Shown: positions 11,685 through 24,779 of the stretch, piece by piece
Layout of the letters: each line of letters begins with the position of its first letter
Numbering within the stretch: position 1 is the first letter of the stretch
Assembly (NCBI GenBank): GCA_947359465.1
Contig: OX375874.1
Location: 92,970,172 to 93,034,171, forward strand
DNA: 64,000 nucleotides
Direction: 5' to 3'
Source of the DNA: Metellina segmentata
Lineage: Eukaryota > Arthropoda > Arachnida > Araneae > Tetragnathidae
Notes under the pieces: generated by a model
Databases searched by the model: none
What the model was told of the DNA's origin: nothing
What the model saw: only the letters and a program-made list of their open reading frames with translations
Program-made: the position numbers and the translations under genes

Positions 11685-12227
11685 TACACTACCTTACAAT
11701 AATGGACCGGACGCCAGCGGATTTTAAAAAATCCGACTACTTGTTAAGGGGTGTTTTTCGTGGTATGGCCTGGTACCTTTGCATGTTGTTAATGGTCAAT
11801 TGAACGCCGACGTCTACCTGAACATTTTGGACAATCAGGTTCTTCCTACGCTCTGGCAATTTTATCGAATGGACGAATATTGATTCCATTGCACCATATC
11901 ATGTTGCAGCCTCTGTCAAGCTGTGGTATCAAGATATGGATGTAAAACTTCTTCCTGACCTGCTGCGAGTCCCGACTTAAACCCCATAGAACATTTGTGG
12001 GACGGATCAGGGAACCACGTCCGAAATCTACAGCTGAGCTGGCGACATTCTTGTAGCAGGAATGGACACAAATACCCATAGATGTGTATCAAAACCTTGT
12101 TGGAAGTATGCCCAGAAGGGTTGCTAGTGTAATTGCAGTACGTGGGGAACCTTCACCCTATTAAAGCATGTATTCCTTCCCTTATACCATCACATCTTGC
12201 TGTCCGGTACATTGTTGTAAGGTAGTA
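11685..12227 (+). mobile_element. Internally deleted Tc1-like transposon
   Basis: Inverted ends TACACTACCTTACAATAATG (left) and the complement of a TACTACCTTACAACAATG version (right) are flanked by TA dinucleotides at 11683-11684 and 12228-12229, as expected for Tc1/mariner. The 543-bp length is about a third of a full element; the front of the transposase gene is gone. Confidence 0.8.
11755..12164 (+). pseudogene. Tc1 transposase relic (DD34E type)
   Basis: Tc1-family transposases cut and rejoin transposon ends using an Asp-Asp-Glu triad. Here only the back third survives. The second Asp region reads DSIAPYHVA near 11880. After a frameshift, the Glu region PDLNPIEHLWD is readable near 11973. 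The conserved tail IPIDVYQNLVGSMPRRVAS follows, ending at the stop codon at 12162-12164. An in-frame TAG interrupts the tail before QEWTQ. The first catalytic Asp and the DNA-binding domain are absent. The gene is dead and can only have contributed ends as substrate for an intact relative. Identification rests on these motifs and on the TIRs that enclose it. Confidence 0.8.
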
Positions 12228-12330
12228 TATGATAAATTGAATGTATCAAGAACAGTCTGTTTCGTCTATCATTTCGCATTGCAATTTGTTATGTCCGAAA
12301 ATGCGTAGAAGAATGGTTGATTGTTTTGAG

Positions 12331-12385
12331 TTTAATGCGCAAGGGTCCATTTGGAACAAATTACTTCAAACACAAGACAGACAAT
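12331..12385 (+). repeat. Dispersed hairpin repeat, decayed copy
   Basis: GCGCAAGGGTCCATTTGG and the terminal CAAACACAAGAC match the repeat at 5111, but the second stem arm is lost. Confidence 0.35.
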
Positions 12386-12465
12386 GGCATTTAAATGGAC
12401 ATGCACAACTAATAGACGAGACTCATGCGTTAGTAAGACAAAAGTTTCACTGACATAGAAGAGAG

Positions 12466-13724
12466 AATCACAACTAGGTTAATACAGAGAAAAAATATTT
12501 CATTAAATATTTTCAACAACATCAAAAAAATATTTCATTTCATTGTTAACATACCTTTTGTCTTGCGAAAACACGATACTTAGACCATGGTGGTTGCATA
12601 GAATTGTTCAAGGTTATCGAATTTTAAAACATGACTGCAAGCAAAGATCTGTCAATTTTTTTAGTCTTGGCAGGTTAGTGATGAAAATTTTAGGAATTTA
12701 GTTTTCAGAGAGAGCAAATGAGTTATAATTTCACTTTAAAAATTCCATTCCCAATCTAATTAATCTACCCGAATGTTCAAAAAAGCAGTCGAAAGATGTG
12801 GAGTATTTGCTTTTCAGTTGTCCTGCAGTTGAAAATTCAAGAATGTGTCTTCAAGATGATTTGAGAAGATTGAGTATCACTAGCCATGTTTAACTCAATG
12901 TTTTGTTCAATCTAATCGGCTTTTCTACAGATTTGTGAAATTAATCAAATCTTGTAATTTTAGTTTAATTTTTTTCTCACTGTTTCTTTGTATAATCAAC
13001 TTATTTCTGAAAGCCCTGTGTTTTACTTTTGTAGTGCACGAGGAGTGCGTTTGTTCAATAAAAAAATCTTTCAGTATACAGGTTGTATAAACGTGAAAGT
13101 GCTGATTCGTTTGTATTTATAATTTATTACCTTACGAGTTGTTAAAAAACTTGGTTTACAAAATTAAGAATGATTTTGAAGATGAAAGGGACATTGAAGG
13201 CAACGAAAAACGATCGATATTGTGTGTAGAACGTATGCAGGGAGAGGAGTTCAAATTACTACACTATAAATTACATAAAATATTAGTAAGAGGTGGAAAT
13301 GAAAGGATTTCAAATGATGGATGAAAGGTTTGATTCAAAGAGCGGATATTGTATTTTGTTAATAAAGGTTATTAATGTGGTGAGGCAAGGAAGAATATAA
13401 TAATCATAATTGGAGATATTCATTTCAGTTCAGCCATAAGACTACAATCATTCAACAAAAGGTAACTGTGTGAACGGACAACAGTTGCTGTAGTCACTAA
13501 AATCGAATAGAAGAATGAAATAATTGGATGTTTGTAGATACAGATGAAACTTTAGTCGAACTGTTTGTAAAAATGTAAAATTCAAAATGACTTGTAGATT
13601 AAAAAATACGTGAAAAATAGTAAATGGTCATTTGGGCGGAACAAAAGTACATCATCAGGACAGAAGCTATCAAGACACTTCTGTACTGAGGATGGAGGCA
13701 ACGTAGCTTGTCTGTTTCTGGACT
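12466..13724. other. AT-rich sequence with no recognised feature
   Basis: No domain-bearing frame, RNA fold or repeat boundary recognised. Confidence 0.4.
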
Positions 13725-13845
13725 TAACGCCATAAAACCTCAACCAACGAAATTGATGATGGTATACGTTAACTCCATAAAACCCTCCATAATGCTTAAC
13801 GCCATAAAACCCCAACCAACGAAATTGATGATGGTATGCGTTATG
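13725..13845. repeat. 72-bp direct duplication
   Basis: A block beginning AACGCCATAAAACC and running through CCAACCAACGAAATTGATG occurs at about 13727 and again at about 13799, nearly identical. Confidence 0.75.
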
Positions 13846-14453
13846 CTCCACCGAAATAGCCATTTACGATTTTTCGCAGGTTTTAACAAGGTGGTTGTCA
13901 TGACGATATTCAAATTTGCAAATGACGACTTATCTTGTCAGTACAAAAATAACCAGGATCTTGATGGCTGAGGCATCTTATAATTAGAAGAAAACTAACC
14001 AGATCTTGATCTTGTCACCTTAAGAATACTGGCTATATCTTGATGAGATGTAACATCAGTAGAAAAATTGTTCAGGTCTTGATAGACAAGGTATTTTATC
14101 AAAACCACCTGGGGTATTAATTTTATCAGCTGAAGTCTAGCGCTATTACTAATTAAGTGGTTTTTTTTTTCTTATAAATGCTACAAAAATACTGCGTTCT
14201 TGAATTTTTTCCTACCTTAAGACCAAAACAACAAACACACTCATGCATACAACATATCACTAAATGTCATAAAAAGTCATCTGGAAAGGAACAAAACAAG
14301 ATAAAAAGGGACGAGTTAAAATGGAATAAACAAGTCGCATGCAACCATGATGGAGTTTCGTCGTAAAATTTCCCATTACCACCTTTTGTTCTTGGTGATA
14401 TAATTCAGTGCTGTGGACGCATTTGAAAGGCGTTCGCTCATCTTTTATTTCTC

Positions 14454-14875
14454 ATCTACTTAGATCATCTCTGATGTAGTGCCGAAAAAGACACACCATG
14501 CGGGGATGTTCCCAGAAACCCTTTACCAGAAACAATGGAAGCAGGACCGCCTCGAAATTATTTATGTGTTTTTGTTCTTTTGAGAAGAAAAAGGCCTGCT
14601 TGGAATGCGTGCGTTTATCCCATGCGCTTACAAACAATTACAGTCAACTCTGTCAGTTACTCGGAATTACGATCCTACACGGCTTGGAGTCAACTCACAA
14701 CGTAAACAAAGTTCCAAAAAGTGCATCTTTTATTGCCACGGGTGATTTGTGATGGAAAGAAAATATTAAAGAAAATTTAGTCATCTACTTAGATCATCTC
14801 TGATGTAGTGGCGAAAAAAGTACACCATGCGGGGATGTTCCCAGAAACCCTTTACCAGAAACAATGGAAACACCA
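14454..14875 (+). repeat. Direct repeats of about 93 bp, 328 bp apart
   Basis: Blocks 14454-14545 and 14782-14875 share ATCTACTTAGATCATCTCTG, CACCATGCGGGGATGTTCCC and AGAAACCCTTTACCAGAAAC with few differences. The sequence between has no retroelement domain or primer-binding site, so an LTR reading is not supported. A local duplication is simplest. Confidence 0.7.
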
Positions 14876-16050
14876 GAAACATTCATTCAAGGAGTAGAGA
14901 TCGGCTTCCATTTATACTGATAGCTAAGTACACACATTACAAATATTAAAAAACCTCTATAAATAAACTTAAATTTCATATTCATCTCATTTTTGAAACA
15001 TAGACGATTTGATCGTTTCGTGATACTCTATTTTAACCTAAGGAATTTAAATTATCCACGCCAAATGGCAATATAAATAGTGTTTTAGCTAAATGACACT
15101 ATGAGATCATATAAATTCCTTTTTACATTAAAATTAAAGCCTCGTGAGCGTAGTGACATTTTTAAGCACTACTGGTTTTACTGTATGATGCTTTTAATTG
15201 GCATTGAGATAGTTGAATTTACATCGCACGGGAGCACACAACGGACTATAGGCGACGGTCTGGGATCAATTCCGAACTCCTCCAACTGGCTATCTCTCTA
15301 CTGGTATTCGACAGATTACCAGAATTCAGCCACTGTTTAACTCTAGGTGGAATGAAGTATTGTGGTGAACTTTGAACAATTACTTAAAAAACTAACTTAT
15401 AATACAAAACAGTAGTACATGCAGCGGTGCATCCTCACAAAAACTTTTTAAAAATCGAATTCTAATTTGTGTCTTATCATTGCGACTGCAGCCTAGACAA
15501 AGAACATTCGAGAATCTTGGGGAAATTCAGGAGCTGGAGTAATAACCATGGGGTACCACTTACGAACAGCGAACCATCACGCGATTCCTTAATCTCCTGG
15601 CGTAACAAGAAAACCAACCCTTAAAACGCAGCTAATTATCGATCAGACATGTAGACACGAGAAATGAAGTACGATGGATGTTTTAAATCAAGGTATTCTC
15701 ATGCGCAATCAGAAAAGTCCCTAATGAAGGAAAACTCGTAATGCCAATGCGTAGATTCGTTAATGTCGGCGAATTTGGTTTTTCATTTTGGGGGAAACGA
15801 ATTTTCCGACTCACTGCGTTGCTCAATTCTGAAAGGACATCATTAGATACACGGAACATATTTCCTGTTCTAGTGGATACACTTGTTTTCAAAAAGTGAA
15901 TGCAAAGCTTTTTATCGTAATTTAAAGATGCTTGTTAGGTTCAAAACGATTTGATCAGCTACTACGACTGTCGAATTCCTTGAAAGAAGGCTTGAAGACG
16001 TATAATGTTCACTTGAAATTTAAGGCTTCGTTTATAAGGAATAAATTAGA
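14876..16050. other. Unassigned sequence with a decayed SINE-tail trace
   Basis: About 15229-15275 (minus) carries a remnant of the CAACGG...CTAT...GACGGTC...GGGATCAA segment of the TTACCA-tailed SINEs. Nothing else recognised. Confidence 0.35.
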
Positions 16051-16520
16051 CTATGGTGCTCGCCCACTGATCGCTGACGCTCGGCAACCCCCGGAGGATT
16101 GCTTTGCTGCGCGAACCTATGCTCGCTTCGCTCGCATCAATGAAGACATGTGTCCTAGCAGAAGGGATTGTTTACAAAATACGATATTCCAAAACAATAT
16201 TTTTCAAATCTAAATTTTTTGCTGTTTTTCAGAAAAGATATGTACAGAACCTCTGGAATCAGAATTCAAATGAAAACTTATAGCAAATTTTGACTCGAAA
16301 TGTGAGTGCTGATTTGGAAATAGAATCTTTGATTTCTATTATTAACTGCAACAGCTCGACTAAAATTCATTTTTTATTCAATAAAATTTCATACGGTAAC
16401 GCTATAAATTCAATTGAGGCGCGAGGCTTTGTGGTAAACAAACAATCGTACAATGTTGCCAAAACGTGAAAACAAATAACGTCTTTTTTGCGTGCCACTT
16501 AAGAGAATTATATATATAGA
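16051..16520 (-). mobile_element. Non-autonomous Helitron, internally deleted
   Basis: Read on the minus strand, it begins TCTATATATATAATTCTCTT at 16520, preceded by A. It ends with the GCGAACC/GGTTCGC-type hairpin block and GCGAGCG motif shared with the autonomous Helitron, but the terminal hairpin is decayed and CTAG has become ATAG/CTAT. Relative to the 649-bp copy at 58842 it lacks about 180 central bases, including the histone-like stem-loops. Confidence 0.75.
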
Positions 16521-16865
16521 TTAAATTCTTAGATTTTTTTAAACTTTAAAAATCAATGAGCGGAATGAAAATTGCTATCGCGCGCTGTTAATTCTACCCT
16601 CGGAGTCACTGCAAACTCAATAACAATTTCTGACATGCAAGGCAAAGTCCGGACAAATAAAACTCGGTTAATATTTTAAGAAAAATGAACTTTACATTGA
16701 AATTATCAAATAAAGTGTCGCAAACAAGAAATAATAGTATTACAAATAGAAATATCTATCCAACAAAAATCCGACTGGGCATATGCTGTTTCTCGAGCTG
16801 CCGTTAGCGATTGACAGTTTTATACATAAAGCGATTTAAAGCAATGCGTTTGAGGTAGGTGGTAA

Positions 16866-16985
16866 TTAATTAAGTACTGGAGTAACACAACGGACTATTG
16901 GCAACGGTCCGGGATTAATCCCTAAAGGAAAGATACATTTAAGGTTGGTAGGTGGTTGGTTAATTAATGTCGCCCTAGAGCAACA
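16866..16985 (-). mobile_element. SINE 3'-end fragments (TTACCA-tailed families)
   Basis: The segments 16866-16935 and 16957-16985 match the 3' body of the abundant SINEs (CAACGG...GGTCCGGGATTAAT and TTAATGTCGCCCTAGAGCAA). Both are truncated and diverged. Confidence 0.5.
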
Positions 16986-17280
16986 TTTGAATCGAATTGA
17001 TTTCTGTGAAAATGCAGGATAATTTGTGATTCCCGACGGAATCCGGATAACACACTCAAATTCCGGATGTCTGGTAACCCAAGCCGTAAGTAACTAAGAA
17101 ATTGGTATTTCCACATTTTCTTTTTACTGTTGAAATTGCATTTGAATTGAAATGCTCGGCATAAAAGTATGTGACATCACTAGAAAACAGCTTTCAATCA
17201 ACAATTGGGCGAGTAAGAATACTGCCATATAGTGTCATGAAGTATATACATACATGAAGTATATACAACGACCCTTAAAT

Positions 17281-17545
17281 ATCGATAAGGATAACAGAAC
17301 AAGGGGCCATGGGTATAATTTGAATAAGACACATTTTAATCGTGATTTAAGTAAAAACTACTACTTTAATAGGGTAATAGACAGTTGAAACGCGTTGCTA
17401 GAGAATATAGTTAATGCAAAGGGAGTGTACGAATTTAAGATACAATTGGATAGTCAGTAGGAATTGGGGAGTTTATAAACAAAGGACCAGCCTTGTTGGG
17501 CTTGAGCCTGTAGCTGGTAGTCAGTATTTGTATTTGTATAAGATA
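17281..17545 (+). pseudogene. LINE reverse-transcriptase C-terminal relic
   Basis: One frame reads NRTRGHGYNLNKTHFNRDLS and then KNYYFNRVIDS, a stop, and NALLENIVNAKGVYEFKIQL. This is the pattern following the reverse-transcriptase domain in many non-LTR retrotransposon ORF2 proteins (RGH...NFF.NRV...WN.LP..VV.A.S...FK). The stop codon replaces the conserved Trp. A further stop follows at about 17458. A TATTTG-type repeat near 17525-17545 may be the element's tail. Upstream domains are absent, as expected for a 5'-truncated insertion. The clade cannot be fixed from this fragment. Such a LINE could supply enzyme for SINE movement, but this copy is dead. Confidence 0.65.
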
Positions 17546-19302
17546 TTTGAATACTCAACAGTTTTATGAAAGTTAACCCCAAAGACAGAACTTAAGAAAT
17601 AATGTCTTCTAGGACATAGGTCAAGAACAGATGATTTAAAATGAACCACAAACCAAAGTACATTCTAATACGGAAAAGAATATACAATATCTAACACGCA
17701 CTAATCTAACAACAAAGAAACAAAAAACATTACAAGTGTTTTGAAAAATAAATTAATGACAGCCACAGAACAAAACAATCAGCATCACCCACACCGTTCG
17801 AACAAGATTGTCTAACAGATCTTGCAAAATTGAACAAAATCCGAAAATCAGTCAATAAATAATTATCTTTCATCAGAATAGAATAAGTGGACGAGAAACA
17901 AAATGGTGCCGGAAGTAAATAAATGCATGAAGCAATCAGTTGCCAGATGCAGAGAATCGATTTCCGGACATCTCATTATCTGTGAATCTATTTTTAACCG
18001 ATAGCAAAGCCATACATAATATTAAGACGGTCTTTTTCACACTTGAATCTCTTTGTCAACGGCCAGTTCACTAATAAGACTTCTTCAGGGCTCATTGATT
18101 TAATGTTAATAACAAACCAAAAGGTCCAGTTCATTAGACGAGGTGGCATGTTACTTTCAGTTCTCCCGAAAAGATAGGAACAAAAACGAATATTCAACTT
18201 AATGAACTCTTGGAATTATTAGATTATGTGTTTTTTTTCTATTGTCTTAATGAAGTGTAAAAAATATTAGATGGAACTTCCAAATTTGATCCGTGAATCT
18301 GTTTATTATCTGGTATATTGTTTTAAACCAATGTCTTCATTTTTATTCTTCAATTATAAATTAGGTTGGAACTAATTGAAGGGTATTGGCTTTGTTTGTG
18401 TTTTAAAAGTAATTAAATATTTTTATATATTCATGAAGCTACAGACTGTTTGTAGATTAAGGGCAATTTTGTTGTTTTCATTACATAAAAATGGTCAGTT
18501 TGGTTAAGGTCATTGTTGACGAGACAACAAATTAGATCTGGACCTTATCAGAAAAAGAATTTCAACCAGTACGGTTATAATAACACGGTAATGGTTTATT
18601 CTATTAATGCAAATAAATACACAAAATGAATGTCACTGCTAAAGTTATTCATCTTCGATAAATATTAAGCGAAATAATTTTGTACAACATAAATTTGTTC
18701 AAATATAATGCATTTCATTAGATGCGTGCGAATTTCACGTTGTACAATTCACGTTTCATAACATTTAATGCGCCTGAAGTTCCCTAGGATTTGACGCTCT
18801 TATTTCTACAACACTTTTTTTTTCAAATTATTAAGCTGTTTAGTCGGAGGAGCATTTATTTTGAAATTTGCAAAAGGAAAATAAGTTATTTTAAGGGAAC
18901 AGTTGAGTTATAAAATAAACGTTTGCATTTATTAGCCGATTCTTAAAATTTTTGCAGAATGTTCGTTTCCTACTGAAAAAGATCACAAAGTTTGTTCCAA
19001 AACTGTTAAGTTGTGAGGAAGTTATTACATAAAACGTGGTCAAGAAATTTTCATGAGTTTAAAAAAAAATGATAGGTGAAATTGAAAGCGTTGTCGCTTT
19101 GACTTATTTACTATTTTATTGCATCAGCCTAATATCTTTCCATTTCAACATATTTACTTTAAATGCGTGCAGTTTCATCAAAACACGTTTCATTCAGTTT
19201 AGGCTTTATTTAGCTATCAGAACGGAACAGTATAGGATACAAACATACGACAAATTTTGATAGATATAAGGACACAATTATACGAAAGCAAACGAAATTG
19301 AA
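17546..19302. other. AT-rich sequence with no recognised feature
   Basis: No gene recognised. If the donor at 19303-19308 is real, this stretch would be the start of its intron. Confidence 0.35.
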
Positions 19303-19308
19303 ACTTAC

Positions 19309-19361
19309 CGCTTCACTAACTTCACAATCTTCTTCACCTTGACTTCAATCTTTTCATTCAT
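19309..19361 (-). CDS. Possible first coding exon of a host gene
   Basis: On the minus strand an ATG at 19361-19359 in a fair context (A at -3) opens 17 codons, MNEKIEVKVKKIVKLVK, plus two bases. It runs straight into a near-ideal splice donor (CG|GTAAGT, acttac at 19303-19308 on the plus strand). An in-frame TAA lies upstream with no intervening ATG, so this ATG would be the first. The peptide is Lys-rich and amphipathic and matches no family I know. No downstream exon could be paired with it; the remainder would lie at lower coordinates or outside the window. A chance ATG near a chance donor is a real alternative. Confidence 0.25.
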
Positions 19362-22300
19362 TTTATCAGAATAAGTATCTGCCCAAATGTAACCCAAAAG
19401 TTACTCGCTCGTGATCACGATGCACATGCAATGACAGTCGTTTCAACCTCAGCTGAAAAACTTCCACTGTTGTCCCATAAAGTTATCTTCCATTTCTTTG
19501 GAAATAAAAGCGGCAAACTTTAGAGTGGAAATAATGAAATACGTATACCGAAATACGTCTACCGGAGAGGTGATATTAGTTACTATATCTTTCGATTCAA
19601 TAATCACTTTTCAAACAATCGTAAGGATTGATATCAAGTCACGTGAGTATTCCTATCAAAAGTGATTCAAAACCTACTGTAAAATGAACGATTCTTCTGC
19701 ATCGGCATGCGTAATCGCCACCATATTCCAAATACATTTCAACCAGACTGGAAAGTAGCCATTTGTCATTCGATTCCACGATATTCTAAAAGCGCTCTAC
19801 TTTATTTAACCAGTCCACTTTCAATCAATCCACTTACTAATCCGTATTTCACGCTTTTGGTGATTGCTGAGCTACCTGTGTAGCAGTTGGAGCAAAAGCT
19901 CGAATTATACGGTCAAGGTCAGTTACAAAATGGTGAAGGAAACTCCTTGTGTGTAGTTACTGTCAAATTATGCGTTCGAGGTGATACACAAGAAGCTGAA
20001 TATCGAGCCATGCCCTCTTTCTTAATTCTCTTTCCTTTTTCCTTCTTTTTTTAATCTATCAGTCGTTTTTCTAGCCGTTTTCAGACCAGAGATAGGCGGT
20101 ACTGGAATTACTACACCCGTTTGTATTGTCAGTTGGAATGATGCATAAGCTCTCAGGCTTGGCCGCCGGCAAGGTCGGTTAGAAGAACAGCAACAAGATA
20201 ATTTTTTTTGCCTTTCCAGATCTGTTGTGCAATTCTTTCTTTGCAGAATATTAATTCGATGTATACCTAATTTTTTTGTGAAGAGATTCGAAGTAGGTGA
20301 TGTGAAAAAACTTATTTTACGATTGTTGCTAATTGGAAAATAACAGTTTTTATTAACTGCTAATATTAGTGATGTTATCAGTTTGCCATGTCAGTTTTCT
20401 GCTAACGTAGACACAAAGAAACTAAATCTAATGATTATTATTAACTGTTAAAATGGGATTTTAACGTTTGATTTTAAAAGAATCATTAACTTTTTAAAAG
20501 TTAGTAATTCCGATTTCTAATATTTACCAACTATTTTTTTTTTATGTTTCACTCTTTAATTTACAATTTAACCCAATTTTTAATGATTCCCTGCCTTCAA
20601 TAGCAGGTTTTAATATTTTCAATAGCAACTGCTAACTGCTACTTTATAAAAACACTTTTATTCAAACTGTTATTCCAGTAATAATTCATCTCTAATTAGA
20701 AGATGATCTATGACTATGGACTAAATATTGAACTAAATACTAAATATTCCTTTCTTTCGAAGATCAGTTTCATAAATAGAAAAATCCAACTTTATTACAA
20801 CAAACAACCACAGAAAGAGAGTATACCATTATTTCCCTTAAAATAACCTTAAAACCACCTACTTAATTTGAGTTAACTGTCGACGCCTAATTCGAAAGAC
20901 TAGTTTTTGCTTGCGTAATCTGATATTGAGCTTTTAAACTCTTATTTAAAAATAAAATTCGTTAAACAATGCGGTTTTCATTTCTTATTTATTTTTTTAA
21001 TTTAGATTTAGATGTAGACACAGAAAAGTTTGTATAAACAATGAAGTAGTTTGAGAAATATTAATTTAGAACAATGGTCGCTAACCTCTATGATCTTGGG
21101 AGCTATACACATGGTATTTAAATGATCTGGTGAACTACTTAAGCTATCCTATTGGAAGGCATCCTATTTCATCATATTTAACATTTGACTTCATTAGTAT
21201 TAGAAACTATGCAAGTGCAAGCGTATTCACGGAAAAAAATCGAATTATATTTATATAATACATAAAATTTGTCTAAATTTTTATATACAGAAGTCTCAAA
21301 ATATTTCAAGACCTTACAAAAATACATTTAAAGAAAGACTGTCATTTACTTGCTTCCCAAATTTCTGAATTTTTGGTAAGTCTATTAAATGCCCCGTCAA
21401 ATGCACTTATCAAGACATTCATTTGGGATTCTATATTTTAAACAATAGCCTGTTGTCTTGCTTCAGCGGAACTTTAATTAAACTACCTACTTATATTTCA
21501 AACTGCTTTTATATTGCAAAATGAATTGGTTAGTAGAAATGATTCACACAGGTAAGTTAAGGGAAATTGCTTTTCCTCCGGAAGCAAATCAAACAAATAT
21601 TGGATGTTGTTCAGTTGTTACGATAGCTCATAGAGATGTTTGAATGAAGCAGCACTTTAGAGATAAATCGTATTGAAACTCTCATAGAAATTTCCATAGA
21701 ATGGTTCAACAGAATAGGTTGGATTTCAAAAAACGTCAAGCAGTTGCTTCAACTGTTTTCACAAACGTGAAAGTATTTAAGCAGCATTTGCTCTTTTATG
21801 AGACCAAATACGCATATTTTCAGATTCTTTCAAAAATAATTATTTAGTTTTTGTGGGACATAAGGTTACAAATTTATAACAAAATACATATACATTTGAA
21901 ATCCCCCTAAATATTTGTTTCGTCCCTCAAATTTAATAGCGAGTTCGTTAAGGTTTTCCTGTAATAACCCTAAGATAGAAAAATTGTACTGTTCAAAATA
22001 TAAAATATTTCGAAGTTCTGGATAGCTTTTCTTTATTGTTCTTCGGAAATCAATGGAGAATGTGTCCATTGCCGACGGCCGTTCAGTGTAGAACAGATGT
22101 CATACCGGAGATTCAACCGATTTGTCAAAACTCTGAACATGCATCTTTTAGGATATGACATTATATTAATTATTTTATCATGTGACAGCTGGCATACAAT
22201 GCAGAAGTATGAATGAAAAGCATGGACTCATTTTATCTTTCAGGTATAGGACAACGAACTCTTTATTGACACTACTAAAAGCTGGAGCTCCATCGTTTGG

Positions 22301-24324
22301 AATACTCGATGCATGCAAGTTTTTGAATGGGTATTTCTTTGAAACTACTTTCTACATTGGCGTAAATGTCCTCTTTAATTATAAAACCATCCATAAACTC
22401 AACGTTTCCCACAACTCTACTGGTTAATGAATAACTGTCAACTTTATCGTATTAGAATGTAAAAAAAAAAACTGAACTTTCTTGAACACGTTGCATTTGT
22501 GCACATAGGAAGAATTTTTTCACTCTTTTAGAAAGATTAAAACTAAGGTGTTCGATAAATGATAAAACCTGTCTCAATAATCAATGATTCATCACCAGAT
22601 ACAAATTTCAGGTACTCATTACTCGCGTATTCTAAAAATCTTTCATGCATTAAGAATGCCCGATGTATAAATTCATTCTTTTCAGTGTACTTGATTGAAT
22701 GTGTCTTCAAAATCGTAAGGGGGATTTCAGAGAACATGTACATTGTTCATGTTTTGTAAAATCCTGTTCTTACACAAGTGAACTCTGAATAGAACTCAGA
22801 CTTCGAATATTCCAGAAACAGAACTGTCTTGTACTCGAGTAGCTGATGAAAGCGCCTTGAATTTATCGTTTAGTTTTCTGGAAAAAATACAGATCTTAGA
22901 TAACAAGATTATCATCGCTTCCGGAAAGAAAAGAAAAATAAATCACCTTTTCTCTGGAAAGAAAAGACATGGGGCAAAACAAAAAACACCCACTGTATCC
23001 AATAGGTGTTTTTTGCAGGAGGGTCTGCCTCTACTTTGGAACAACGCCAACAGGTGAAACGTTTCATTCAGTGAATGAAGCTGGTTCTGCCAGTCAGTAT
23101 CCAAAGTTGACTGATCTTGATTATTGGACAATGGCTTTGTTGGCGAATACCACCTCAAATAACATACTCTCTATAATTATTTAAACAACTTCAATCAGCA
23201 GAATTACAAAGTGGTGGCAGAGTTTAAAAAAATGAATGCTTGCAATTATTTCCAAGGATACCTTCATGGATGACAGCTTTCGGTCGTTTTATTTTTCATT
23301 CTAGATTATTGTGAAATCAGAATTTTTTTTCCCATGATTAAACATAAAAGAAAATCTAGTTCTATTTATAAATTTCCAAGGGCGGTTCTTAAAAGACCCA
23401 ATGGCTTTCCAAGTAGTGTCTGGTGACAAGAATCCAAAACAAAAATTAAACCTCGAAATTTATTTGCCGGACTTCTAAGATTTACGCCAAACTCAAGTTT
23501 TGTTTTAGTTATAATGAAGTTCCATCTAAATTATTGTTCTGCAATATACAGAATGAGAACGTTTCTCAATAAATGAACCATTAAATGTTTTCTTTTTCGA
23601 TAGGTTTCCCCTGGAATTCAAAGAAGCAACTACCAGACACTTACGTTTTTCTATTCTTTACAATCAGCGATGATTGACCGATGGTGAAACGGTTTAAATT
23701 GTACAAGATTTATTTCATTCCAACGTTTTAGTTCTGAACTTTTGACATGTGCTGTCACAATAATTTCAAGTAATACATACCCGGACAAAAAATGTCGAGA
23801 ATTATTTTTAATTATTTCATCACAATAAACTAACTGTTTATACATATATTTACTCCGTTTTTATTTATAATTTAAATCGGGTATAATACTGCTCTTAAGA
23901 CCAAGCGTGTTTAATTTACGTATTGAACTGGAATAGGATTATAGAATGACTTTTTAAAGTTGTATTCCGCATTCATAACATGTGTACGTGCCAAAAGTGA
24001 AACAAATTTACTTTGCACGCAGCAATGCTGATGATATCTATATCATTGTTGTAGCTTTATCTTTATAGGTAGTTTGGAAACATACTTAAAATCTCCACTA
24101 CACTTCACAATCATAAATTCTGTTGTCGCATACGGGAGTGTAAATTTGATGTCCAAAGTGAAACTCTTAAAATTAATGACAAGATATATTTGTCATTTAA
24201 ATTGGTCGGGCTTATAAATCTATCGAAATTTCTTCTCTCACTTTTATTCAAATTTTGAACACCCCTTGTCACAAAAAATTGATAGTGATGAAATATTATC
24301 TTCCGGATTATTTCATGTGCTATA
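19362..24324. other. Five kilobases of AT-rich sequence, no feature recognised
   Basis: Contains only short chance frames (the longest about 81 codons near 22182). A polypyrimidine stretch lies near 20010-20050. No transposon ends, tRNA fold or long repeat was found by eye. It could be promoter or intergenic DNA for the candidate exon. Confidence 0.4.
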
Positions 24325-24348
24325 TCTCTCTATATTAAAAAAAAGTTA

Positions 24349-24366
24349 CCGCCGCCGCCGCCGCCG
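24349..24366. repeat. (CCG)6 microsatellite near the Helitron 5' end
   Basis: Six perfect CCG units lie 24 bases inside the left end, striking in AT-rich surroundings. Confidence 0.85.
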
Positions 24367-24779
24367 AAGAATTGAAATTTTTGTTGTTTAGCTCCATTCT
24401 AAGGCGGTTTCCCGAGAAAGTACTGATCGGAAAAATATGAAATTAACATGCTTTGTTCTTCATAGTATTCCCTGGATAATTATTAAGATTTTTTTCCGAT
24501 GCGGCTATTAGTTTAGGTTTTATTAAGTGTTAAAGTTGAAGAAGTGAAATTTCTTCCGCGAGTGAGCAAAACACATTCAAAATTTCAGTCTTTAGTCGTG
24601 AGTTTTTTTTTAAGAGTACCTCTCAACGTAAATTTTTGCAGCTCGTCGAGTTTTTTTTGAAATTTAAATGTGGTTCTTGATAATATTTTTTTGAAATTCG
24701 GGAAAAATCGGGACATTTTTGTTACTTTTTTTTAAAACTGCCGTATCTATATCTAATTACTATTAGTTTTTAATTTTTA

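Noticed and set aside
14454..14875. LTR retrotransposon from 93-bp direct repeats
   Set aside because: No gag/pol domain, primer-binding site, polypurine tract or target duplication; repeat ends lack TG...CA.
15932..16080. Peptide ending FIRNKLDYGA, resembling a reverse-transcriptase motif (RSKLDYG)
   Set aside because: The DYGA part is contributed by the end of the inserted Helitron, and the frame upstream shows no other reverse-transcriptase motif.
22182..22427. Exon after a CTTTCAG acceptor-like site at about 22235
   Set aside because: No matching donor, no domain, and reading frames close on both sides.
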